From assembly GCA_013306675.1 (NCBI GenBank), contig JABLUY010000054.1:1-64000 (forward strand): a DNA stretch of 64,000 nt. Reading direction: 5' to 3'. Both the position numbers and the translations under genes were made by a program. Of the stretch, positions 30,134 through 37,898 are shown piece after piece. Position 1 is the first letter of the stretch; each line of letters opens with the position of its first letter. This DNA is from Thraustochytrium sp. TN22 (taxonomy: Eukaryota; Sar; Bigyra; Thraustochytrida; Thraustochytriidae). The notes beneath the pieces are model-generated. The model worked only from the letters and a program-made list of their open reading frames with translations. It was not told the DNA's origin and ran no database searches.

Positions 30134-31609
30134 TCAAACGGCGCCGTCCTGGGTCGCGCCCTCGCGCGCCATCCGCTCCTTCTCCAGCTCGCGGTCTGCG
30201 CTAGCTGCCCAGTTCGCGCGCACCGCGGCCTCAATCTTGGCGTACGTTGCTGCGCTCATTGTTGTCTTGTCCAAACTCAAGTTTTCCAGGCTCCGGTTCG
30301 ACTCCATCGCCTTGCCCAGCGCAGCCGCACCCTCCTCCCCAATCTCGTTATCGCAGTTCATGCTGCCTCGCGAGACCGCGCCTCAGGTCAGCTCGGGTCC
30401 GTCAGGACAAGCGCCCTCTTGCCCCGCTCCGAGTCACGTACGTGAGGCTCCTCAGCGAGCTGTTCGCCTCCAGCATCGATGCCAAGGCCGCGGCGCCCTG
30501 GTCCCCGACTGCGTTACTCCGCAGGCTGCAGCGGTGCTGGACTGTCAGCCCAGAGCGGTCGATGATGACGGCATAGCTTGATCGAATTCACGCACCTCAG
30601 TTGCCGCAGCGTCGTGTTTTCCCGCAGGGCGTCCGCCAAGGCCAAGACGCCCTCCAAGGTGATGGCGTTCATGGGGAGCCTTTGTCAAGGAATCTCTCAC
30701 GTCACTGTCAGTACGTCTGCAGCCTGATGGCATCTGCGAAGCGAAGCGAGCCGAGCCGTTAACGAACCCGAGTTGTGTGAGCGACCTGTTCGACCTCAGC
30801 ATCGAGGCCAAGCCGGCAGCACCCTCGTCGCCAATCTTGTTGTCTCCCAGTCTGGACCCTTCGTCAGCACGGCGCTTGCAAGCTCTAGCCGGAAGGCATG
30901 CGGCGCGAAGACACCTACTCGAGCTGTGTCAGCGACCTGTTGCCCTTGAGAGCCGTCGCAAGAGCGACGCCCCCAGCTGGGCCAATCTGGTTCCGAGCGA
31001 GGCTTTCGGCGCGATGGATCCCACGTCAGCAAAACTACTCGGAACAGCCCCTCTTCAAGAGAAAAGACGCATCGCATCGTACCAAAGGACTGTGAGCGAG
31101 TCATTGCGTCGCATCGCGGTCGCGACTGCGCTTGCGCCCGCGTCCGTGAGCATGTTCATCTGCAGACTACAGTTTGCACGCGCGTGGGTTAGCTGTAGCT
31201 TAGGTTGAGCGTTTTCGTTGCGAGCTGTGTTGTGCGCACCTACTCGAGCGTCCGGAGCCCCGTGTTGACCTCTACGCTTCTCGCCAGTGCTGCAGCGCCC
31301 TCGTCGCTGATCCTATTCTCTGGCAGGCTGCGCGCATCGGTCAGCTGCGGCGTGGGGCTTCCTAGCGGCCATCTCACGTACTACAGCCGCTCCAGTGTCC
31401 GGTTCTCCGCGAGTTCTTCGGCCAGCGCTCGGGCGCCTTCGTCGCCGACGTTGCACCCGTGCAGGCTGTGCGCGAGGACTCGAACGTCAGACGCTCAGGG
31501 GCAACTTGCTCGCTCACACTGCGTCAACGCACTTGACGATGCTCTCGCCCTTCTGCATATCTTTGATCGCCGCCGCCACTGGATCCGGGCACAGGAGCCA
31601 TGCTAGCAT
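30134..31609 (-). CDS. leucine-rich repeat protein, nine exons with one LRR per exon
   Basis: Ribonuclease-inhibitor/NLRC-type LRR protein of about 297 residues. The exons are 31533-31609, 31382-31465, 31244-31327, 31083-31166, 30919-31002, 30768-30851, 30596-30679, 30442-30525 and 30134-30362. Exons 2-8 are each exactly 84 nt and encode one 28-residue repeat of the pattern LxxNxIGDEGAAALAxxLxxN followed by SLxxL. Exon 9 carries the eighth repeat and a charged C-terminal helix. All eight introns are phase 2, 54-88 nt long, and use GT donors such as GTACGT, GTGCGT and GTAGGT with AG acceptors. Every join continues the repeat consensus, which strongly supports the model. The ATG at 31609 is inferred; the open frame continues upstream in low-complexity sequence. 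No TM, kinase or NACHT part is attached, so this may be a stand-alone cytosolic binding protein. Confidence 0.88.
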
Positions 31610-32319
31610 GCCTGCCTGTCGGGCCCGCCCGCGTCCTTCTCGCCCGCGCCCAGCGCCCGCGCCCAGCGCCCGCGCCCAGCGCCCTTGCTTGCACGCGCTG
31701 CGAACTCGTTGAAAACTCGGTCTGCGTGTGTTGCGTGTCCACGTGCAAGTGACGAACGCGCGCCTTTCTGGCCGGGCCGGCCAGAAGGCGCGCCGCAAGA
31801 CGCCGCAGGTTGGCGGCGGCGAAAAAGGCCTCGGCTGATCTCGTCTTCGGAATCGCGCCTGCACTGCGCTTCTGAGAGTAGCTTGCTTGACGCGCTCGAG
31901 GACGGTATCTGGTAAAGTTATCTGGTATCTGGTATCTGGTATCTGGCGAAGTTCGAAGAGAGAATGCTCGAGCGAGCCCAGGCCTCACGCAAGACAAGAG
32001 GTCTTGCCACCACGAAGCCGCAGCCCAAGCCCGCGCCGCGATGGCCTGCGTGCTCGAGCTTTGGACGCGCGAGTCGCGGTCGGAGCTCTCGTTTCGCTGT
32101 GCAGTGCGTAAGCATCTATAGAATGCGCCGGCGCACTGGGCATCGCCCGCGTACCCCGGCAGCCGAAGCAGCGCAGGGCTCGCGCCGGCAGTCCCAGAAT
32201 CCCGCGCGCGGGACGCAGCGCGCGGCGGGCGCGGCCGGCGCGGCGGGCGCGGCGGGCGCGGCGACGCGCCCCCGCGCTGCCGGCTCGCGGGTGCGTCTTG
32301 GTCGGGCGCGCCGGCGAGC
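31610..32319. promoter_or_regulatory. divergent promoter with heptamer repeats
   Basis: Lies between the LRR gene and the membrane-protein gene. Three cgcccgcgcccagcgc-type units run at about 31637-31680. A tandem tatctgg repeat (five copies, one interrupted) lies at 31905-31946. The right half is GC-rich with gcgggcgcgg runs. No gene is supported. Confidence 0.5.
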
Positions 32320-32919
32320 ATGGCATCCGGCATCAGGCATCGGCACAGGCGCTCGCGCCCGCTCTGGCTCGCGCTGGCGCTGCCCGCGCTGGTGCTGGCG
32401 CAGGCAGCGCAGGCCGTTCGCATCCGGCACAACGCGCAGAGCGGCGACAGCGACCTGCTGCTCGCGTCGCAAGAGGTCAAGGCGCAGACGCGGCATGTGG
32501 TCCACGATGCGGCGCAACAAGCAGCCGGCGAGGAGGCGGAGGGCGGGCTCTCGCGCATGGTCATCATGGTGATCACCGTGTCGGTGTTCTGCGCCGTGGT
32601 GGTCGTGGTGCTGCTCGTGCTCAAGTGCATCGAGGGAAGCAGAAGCGCGAGCGAGTACGAGGCCGTGCAGACGGAGCGTGAGGAGCGCTACGAGCGACTG
32701 CAGGCAAAGTTCCCGTCAGAGCAGGCCGGGGCGGAGGACGAAGCCGAGGAGGCTGTCGTTGGCGAGGCCCCCGCCGGTGTCGCCCCTGGCGATGATGCGG
32801 CGGGAGGGCAGAGCCGAGCGCAGAGCCCATCAGAGACCGCCAAGACCAGGCCCGGGCCACGGGCCCCGAACGAGTCTGCACTGCAGTCGTCAGAGCCCTT
32901 TCTCGTGGATGGGTACTGA
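32320..32919 (+). CDS. single-pass membrane protein with signal peptide
   Basis: The protein has 199 residues. A basic start followed by a hydrophobic stretch (LWLALALPALVLAQAAQA) gives a likely signal peptide cleaved near residue 32. A lumenal or extracellular segment of about 45 residues with a short amphipathic helix follows. One strong TM helix lies at about 80-104 (VIMVITVSVFCAVVVVVLLV), then a Cys and a basic stop-transfer group. The cytoplasmic tail of about 90 residues is acidic, Pro/Ser-rich and disordered, and ends FLVDGY. The layout is that of a type I membrane protein; no family is recognised. Directly downstream lies a diverged duplicate of the 3' third of this gene. Confidence 0.75.
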   Translation: MASGIRHRHRRSRPLWLALALPALVLAQAAQAVRIRHNAQSGDSDLLLASQEVKAQTRHVVHDAAQQAAGEEAEGGLSRMVIMVITVSVFCAVVVVVLLVLKCIEGSRSASEYEAVQTEREERYERLQAKFPSEQAGAEDEAEEAVVGEAPAGVAPGDDAAGGQSRAQSPSETAKTRPGPRAPNESALQSSEPFLVDGY

Positions 32920-33010
32920 CAGTGAAGTGATGTCATGAAAGCAAATCAATGTTCTCTCTGTCTCGCTTTCTCCCTGCCTCTCGCGTTGGGTTAGCGCTGC
33001 GAGCGGCTGT

Positions 33011-33350
33011 AGAGGACGAAGCCGAGGTTAGGACGAAGCCGAGGTTAGGACGAAGCCGAGGTTCGGACGAAGCCGAGGTTAGGACGAAGCCGAGGTTAGG
33101 ACGAAGCCGAGGTTAGGACGAAGCCGAGGAGAAGGTTGTCATGGGCAAGGTTGTCTCAGGCGAAACCCTGACGACGATGCGGCGGAGGGCCAGAGTCAAG
33201 CGCAGAGTGAGACCCCCAGCGGAAGGTCTGGCCGGCCCACAGCGCCTGCACCAAGTTCTGCAGCGCTCTCCTCCTGATGGATGGTTTCATGATGGTGGAG
33301 CAATGTCAAAGCAGTCGACATAGCTCTTTCTGGTGGATGGGATGCCATGA
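33011..33350 (+). pseudogene. diverged duplicate of the 3' end of the membrane-protein gene
   Basis: This stretch repeats, in diverged form, the tail-coding part of the gene at 32320-32919. Shared blocks are gacgaagccgaggag, gacgatgcggcgg with gagggc and cagag after it, and near the end tttct.gtggatggg (the FLVDG codons). It has no start of its own and is interrupted. Its first part has expanded into a 17-bp tandem array. It looks like a partial tandem duplication and not a separate gene. Confidence 0.65.
33014..33129 (+). repeat. 17-bp tandem array (gacgaagccgaggttag), about seven copies
   Basis: Seven copies of gacgaagccgag, mostly separated by gttag, lie head to tail. The unit equals the DEAE codons of the membrane protein's tail (near 32741), so the array seems to have grown from a duplicated fragment of that gene. 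Confidence 0.9.
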
Positions 33351-33388
33351 CTTTAATTTGAAAAAAAGCAAAAAGCAGATTCCTTTTC

Positions 33389-33557
33389 TCTCTCCCTTCG
33401 TTGCTTAATCTCTCCCTTCGTTGCTCAATCTCTCCCTTCGTTGCTTAATCTCTCCCTTCGTTGCTCAATCTCTCCCTTCGTTGCTTGATCTCTCCCCTTC
33501 GTTGCTCAATCTCTCCCTTCGTTGCTTAATCTCTCCCCTTCGTTGCTCAATCTTTCC
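33389..33557 (+). repeat. 20-bp minisatellite, about eight copies
   Basis: The unit is tctctcccttcgttgcttaa. Copies ending cttaa and ctcaa alternate, giving a 40-bp higher-order period. Two later copies have one extra C. The array ends about 20 bases beyond the 3' end of the shikimate-pathway gene on the minus strand, so it may be in that gene's 3' UTR or act at its poly(A) site. Confidence 0.9.
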
Positions 33558-33575
33558 CCGCTTTCTCTCTTGTCT

Positions 33576-36524
33576 TCACTCGGACTTGACGTAGAAGCGG
33601 TAGGCAGCATCCTCCATGGGCTGGCGCGGCGCGTCCTGGCCAGTCCAGAGGCGGAACTGAACGAGACCCTGCTCCACGAGCATCTGAATGCCCTCAAAGG
33701 TGTCGCAGCCGTGTGCGTTGGCCTGCTGCAGGAGCTTGGTGCGGCGCGGTCGGTACGCGGCGTCAAGGACGGCCGGCTTGGATGCGAGCAGCGCTTCCGG
33801 GACCTCAAAGCCCGCCGAGCTTGGGACAGTGGCCACAATGCAATCCACAGCGACGGGGAGGTCTTCGAGGGACTCGATCGCAGTACCGCCGAAACGCTCC
33901 GCGACCGCGGCGGCCTTGGCATGCGTGCGGTTGTAGACGAAAAGGCGCATGCCCATCTGCACGGCGCAGTAGCTCGCCGCAAGCGCAGTGCCGCCGGCGC
34001 CCACGACGAGCGCGACCGCCTCGTGCGCATCGGCCCCAAGGCGCGAGGAGCTCTGCAGCAGCGCGCGGATGCCTTGCCAATCGGTGTTATCGCCCAGGAG
34101 GGAGCCGTCGTCGCGGCGAATGACGGTGTTGACCGCGCCAATGGCCCGCGCGGCGTCCGAGATCTCGTCCAGGCACGCCATGACGGCCTCCTTGTGCGGG
34201 ATGGTGACGGAGGCGCCGCGGAAGGACGGCTCGCGCATGCGCGCCGCCACCGCGTCGATGCTCTCAGTCTCACACAGGCCATAGACGCGATTCATGCGAA
34301 GCGCCGCGAAGCCCGCATTGTGGAAGACCGGCGAGGGCGAGCTGCTGATGGGGCTGCCAAAGAGGCAGTAGCGCTCGGCAGCCGGGTCCGTGTCCACGTA
34401 GTAGGTACGCGCCGCGGCCTCCATCTCAGCGCGCGGCGTGTCCTCGACGGCGATGCCAGCCCAGAGCGCCATCTGCTGCAGGCCCTGCTCCACCAGCATG
34501 TCAATGCCCTCGTAGGTGGCACAGCCGCAGGCGGCGGCCTGGCGCAGCAGCGCGGTCTGCCGCGGCCGGTACGCGACGTCGATGACGACGGGCCGATGAG
34601 CACGCAGGTCGTCCTCGTGCGGCATGCGCACCTCGGCGGCCGCAGGCACGAGGCCGATGATGAGGTCCACCGGCTCGTGAAAGGAGTCCAGGTCCTCCAC
34701 AACGGCGCCGTCAAAGGCACGCGCCAGGTCCTCGGCGCGATCACGCGAGCGGTTCCAAACCAGCAGGCGCAAGCCGAGGCGCTCCACGCAGTAGGCCGCG
34801 GCGCGCGCCGTGCCGCCAGCGCCCAGCAGGAGCGCCGCCCCAGCGCGGCCGGCGCTGGCGCCGGCCGGCCGCGCCGCCAGGCCAACCTTGGCCAGCTGGT
34901 ACAGGCCAAACCAGTCCGTATTATCGCCGTGCAGCTCGCCCTTCTCGTTCTTGATGACCGTGTTGATGGCCCCAATGCGCTGCGCCGCGTCCGACAGCGT
35001 GTCCATGTAGCCCAGGACCAACTCCTTGTGCGGCATGGTCACGCTAGCGCCGTGGAAGCGCTCCGTGGCCAGCACCGTCTGGATGCGCTCCGCATCGCGC
35101 GTTTCGCACAGCGTGTACCGTGCCGGTAGCCCGAGCGCCGCGAAGCCCGCGTTGTGCATGGCCGGCGACGGCGACGACCGGATGGCGCCGCCCACGAGGC
35201 AGTAGTGCCGTTCCGGCCGTACGGGCAGCGCCTCGCCCAGCCGCACCGCGCCCGCCGGCTGCAGCGGCAACAAAGTGGGCCCGCAGCGCCGCGACGCGAG
35301 CGCCTGCGCCAGCGCCGGGCCTTCGCCCTCGCTGAAGCCGAGGTCAAGCATGAAGGCGCGCAGCCCAGGCAAAAGGCCGCCGCACTGCGTAGCCACGATA
35401 TGCTCCAGCGCCGCCACCAGGCGCACAGCCTCCATCGCGTCGCCAATGCGCGCCACGCGCGGCACCAGCAAGGCCACGCGCGCAGCGCTTGCGGTCGTTA
35501 GCCCGCTGCACGCCGCGCGCACCATGCGCTCCACGGTGTCCAGGCTGTCCAGCTTCTTGAGCTCTACGCGCAGCGCAAACACCGAGGTGCCGCGCCACCG
35601 CTTGTCGACCTCCTCCACCGCCGCCGCCAGCACGCGCGCCGAGTCCACCGCGACGGTCTCGGCCGCGAGCCGCAAGCCCATGATGGCCAACGCAAGGTCG
35701 TTTCGCGCGTCCAGCACCACGGGCAGCGCCGTGCGACGTCGCGCCATGGCCAGTTTGGCCGGCCACTGCTCCACGTGCTCGTCGCCCGCCAGCCACACGC
35801 CGTCGGCGCCGGCCGCGGAGAGCTGCGCCACCTCCGTGGCAGTCCCAGCATAGTGCAGTCGCGCGTTCGCCGCCAGCGCGCAAGGCGCTGGCTCGTAAAA
35901 CAGCGAGCGCGCGAACCCGGCAAACTCCGCAGACACGCGCTCCCACGCCGCGTCACCGAGCCCGATGCAGAACCGGTGCGTCATCGCCTCCAAGAACCAC
36001 GGCAGCCGCCGCGCGTACACCTCCTCGATGCTCGCGCCATACTTGGGCCTGCGCGCCAAGCTGCTGGCCGCGTCCATGGTCGTCTGCGACTCTTGCTGCT
36101 GCTGCTGCGCTGCCGCGTCCGCATCCTCCTCCTGGGCCTTGGGCGCCTGCGCGGCCTCCTTGGCCTCCAGCTCCAGCACGATGTCCTTGATGTGCCTGTC
36201 CACGAACACCACTGCGCCCGGCGCCTGCTCCACCAGCCACGCGCGTGCCTCGGCCGTCTCCACGATGCCTCCGCCGCACGAGATGACCGTGCCGGTGGCG
36301 CTGGCCTGCGCCACACGCTGCAGCGCAGCGAGCTCCACGGCGCGGAAGCCGTCCCAGCCCTCTGCCGCAACAATGTCGCCGCAGCTGCGGCCCTGCTCGC
36401 GCTCCAGCTCCTCGTCCATGTCCACGAACGAGAACCCCAGCGCCTCTGCGCCCACGCGGCCCAGCGTGGACTTGCCGGCGCCGCGCATGCCCACCACCAC
36501 CACGGACGCCATGCTGCTCGCCAT
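33576..36524 (-). CDS. shikimate kinase / dehydroquinase-like / double shikimate dehydrogenase fusion (AROM C-terminal half)
   Basis: The protein has 982 residues. Residues 1-200 are an AROM-type shikimate kinase: Walker A GMRGAGKST, FVDMDEELE, FRAVE, SCGGGIV and a lid with EEVYARRLPWF. Residues 205-430 align by position with type I 3-dehydroquinate dehydratase (GADGVWLAGD, LRLAAETVAVDS), but the catalytic His and Schiff-base Lys positions appear to be replaced, so this domain is probably inactive. Two complete shikimate dehydrogenase domains follow (about 433-700 and 714-982). Each has SSPSP.xHN, the catalytic Lys in T(M/I)PHKE, GDNTDW, and a GAGGTA NADP loop. The dehydroquinate synthase and EPSP synthase parts of the usual five-part AROM protein are absent. 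It should convert 3-dehydroshikimate to shikimate and then to shikimate 3-phosphate. The ATG at 36524 starts directly before the kinase; a second lies at 36512. Confidence 0.9.
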   Translation of the reverse strand: MASSMASVVVVGMRGAGKSTLGRVGAEALGFSFVDMDEELEREQGRSCGDIVAAEGWDGFRAVELAALQRVAQASATGTVISCGGGIVETAEARAWLVEQAPGAVVFVDRHIKDIVLELEAKEAAQAPKAQEEDADAAAQQQQQESQTTMDAASSLARRPKYGASIEEVYARRLPWFLEAMTHRFCIGLGDAAWERVSAEFAGFARSLFYEPAPCALAANARLHYAGTATEVAQLSAAGADGVWLAGDEHVEQWPAKLAMARRRTALPVVLDARNDLALAIMGLRLAAETVAVDSARVLAAAVEEVDKRWRGTSVFALRVELKKLDSLDTVERMVRAACSGLTTASAARVALLVPRVARIGDAMEAVRLVAALEHIVATQCGGLLPGLRAFMLDLGFSEGEGPALAQALASRRCGPTLLPLQPAGAVRLGEALPVRPERHYCLVGGAIRSSPSPAMHNAGFAALGLPARYTLCETRDAERIQTVLATERFHGASVTMPHKELVLGYMDTLSDAAQRIGAINTVIKNEKGELHGDNTDWFGLYQLAKVGLAARPAGASAGRAGAALLLGAGGTARAAAYCVERLGLRLLVWNRSRDRAEDLARAFDGAVVEDLDSFHEPVDLIIGLVPAAAEVRMPHEDDLRAHRPVVIDVAYRPRQTALLRQAAACGCATYEGIDMLVEQGLQQMALWAGIAVEDTPRAEMEAAARTYYVDTDPAAERYCLFGSPISSSPSPVFHNAGFAALRMNRVYGLCETESIDAVAARMREPSFRGASVTIPHKEAVMACLDEISDAARAIGAVNTVIRRDDGSLLGDNTDWQGIRALLQSSSRLGADAHEAVALVVGAGGTALAASYCAVQMGMRLFVYNRTHAKAAAVAERFGGTAIESLEDLPVAVDCIVATVPSSAGFEVPEALLASKPAVLDAAYRPRRTKLLQQANAHGCDTFEGIQMLVEQGLVQFRLWTGQDAPRQPMEDAAYRFYVKSE

Positions 36525-36791
36525 GCCGCTGCGGCCGCCCGCCCGCCCGGATCCGCCGGGGCTCTGGCCGCTGCCGCCGCTGCTGCTGCCGCCGCTGCTG
36601 CTGCCGCCGCCGCCGCCGCCCGAGCCGCCCAGCCGCCGCGCGCTCCGCGACGGGGGAGGACTTGGCGCTCTGCGGCTGCGGCGCGGGCTCGATGGCGTCG
36701 AGGAGCGGAGCAGGGCAGGCAGCAAGCAGACCACGAACTGGGCGGCAGCCGCGCCAGGCTCGAGGTCGAGCGCGCGGGCGGCCGGGCCGCC

Positions 36792-37550
36792 ATGGCCGGC
36801 CGGCGCCGCGTGGCCGTCTTCGGCAGCAGCCTGGATCCGCCCACGGGCCGCGGCGGCCACCTGAGCGTGGTGGCGTACTTCGCCGCGCGCTTCGACGAGG
36901 TCTTGGTGCTGCCCGTCTTTGAGCACGTCTACGAGCACAAGCGCGTAAGGCTGGCGCCCTTTGAGCACCGCGTCGAAATGGCGCGCCGCTGCTTCACGTC
37001 GCTTGGCCCCCAAGTCACGCTGTCCATGCTGGAGCGCGACCTGCAGAGCACCATGCCGGCCGGCGAGCGCCTCGCGACCGTCGACATCATGGACCATCTG
37101 CGCGCGCTGCCAGCCCACGAGAACGTTGACTTCGTGCTCGTGCTTGGCCAAGACACCTTTGCGGACATTTGCGCCGGCAAGTGGAAGCGCAGCGACGATC
37201 TGCTCACCTCCACGGAGTTCGCTCTCATCGAGCGCGCCGGCTTCACCGGCCCGCCTCTTGACCTCACGCGGGCGCGCGCCACGGTCCACGAGGTGCCTGA
37301 TCTCACCGACGTCTCGTCGACCGCGGCGCGGGCGGCTTGCGAGCGCCACGACTTTGCGGCCGCCGCGAGCATGCTTGACCCAGACGTCCTCGCCTACATC
37401 CAGGAGCACGCACTTTACGGCATGTCCAGCAACTTTGCTCAGGATGAGGCAAACTCGGCACCAGCTGCTCAGGATGAGGCAAACTCGGCACCAGCGCATG
37501 AGCCAGAAAGCCAAGCAAGCACCGCCGCCGTCCTTGCGCAAAACGTCTAG
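36792..37550 (+). CDS. nicotinate/nicotinamide mononucleotide adenylyltransferase-like protein
   Basis: Nucleotidyltransferase of 252 residues related to bacterial NadD and eukaryotic NMNAT, which join AMP to (nicotinate) mononucleotide to make NAD precursors. The N-terminal nucleotide-binding loop is VAVFGSSLDPPTGRGGHL, where GGHL takes the place of the usual HxGH. A central VDFVLVLGQDTFADI block and the late DVSSTAARAAC (the SSTxxR motif that binds ATP phosphates) support the assignment. The related phosphopantetheine adenylyltransferase is less likely because of the SSTxxR box. The C-terminal 40 residues are low complexity and contain a perfect-length 30-bp duplication. It is head-to-head with the shikimate gene, with 267 bases between the starts. 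Confidence 0.82.
   Translation: MAGRRRVAVFGSSLDPPTGRGGHLSVVAYFAARFDEVLVLPVFEHVYEHKRVRLAPFEHRVEMARRCFTSLGPQVTLSMLERDLQSTMPAGERLATVDIMDHLRALPAHENVDFVLVLGQDTFADICAGKWKRSDDLLTSTEFALIERAGFTGPPLDLTRARATVHEVPDLTDVSSTAARAACERHDFAAAASMLDPDVLAYIQEHALYGMSSNFAQDEANSAPAAQDEANSAPAHEPESQASTAAVLAQNV
37437..37496 (+). repeat. 30-bp in-frame duplication at the end of the NMNAT-like gene
   Basis: Two adjacent 30-base copies (37437-37466, 37467-37496) differ at one base and encode AQDEANSAPA twice. They lie about 50 bases before the stop codon. Confidence 0.9.
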
Positions 37551-37898
37551 CTGAGAAAGGGCGTCCAGCGGCATGCGCTGGCCGCTTCGCCATCCTGCAG
37601 CATGCTCGCGCTGGTCGCCGCCATCTATCTTCCGTGTGCCGAGCATTCACAAGTACCCTTGGCGCTATACCGCCGTGCCAGACGATGCACCTCGCCGGAG
37701 CGGGCATGTTTAGACCAACGAGTACGCCGTCAGCTCTCAGCAATTTGAACCTGGAATGTAGTGCCTTTTGACAATTCTCTGGCGAGGGGCAGCGAGGTGA
37801 CTTCGGTGGCGCCCTGGTTGAGACGCACCTGGAAGAAGGGCTCGTGCGCCAGGGGAGAGCACTGCGCCATGTTCATCACGTTTTCTTACGTCTACTAG
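37551..37898. other. convergent intergenic region
   Basis: This spacer separates the stops of the NMNAT-like gene (plus) and the SETD3-like gene (minus). Its right half holds a diverged copy of the SETD3-like 3' coding end, listed separately. Nothing else is visible. Confidence 0.6.
37782..37868 (-). pseudogene. diverged duplicate of the SETD3-like gene's 3' end
   Basis: On the minus strand this reads EPFFQVRLNQGATEVTSLPL, close to the gene's own EPFQARLDEGAADGNLLPL (about 37957-38045). The DNA is clearly alignable across about 88 bases with a small insertion. It lies just beyond the gene's stop. It could be a decayed tandem duplication or an alternative terminal exon. Confidence 0.6.

Noticed and set aside
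33389-33557. Possible CRISPR-like array
   Set aside because: The units are contiguous 20-bp tandem repeats with no spacers, and the genome is eukaryotic; it is a minisatellite.
35775-36791. N-terminal extension of the NMNAT-like protein
   Set aside because: It is antisense to the shikimate fusion gene and carries no adenylyltransferase motif; the ATG at 36792 directly precedes the nucleotide-binding loop.
36525-37646. 374-codon upstream extension of the shikimate fusion frame through the NMNAT-like gene
   Set aside because: It is open only as the antisense of the NMNAT-like gene, has no domain, and two good ATG codons lie directly before the kinase.
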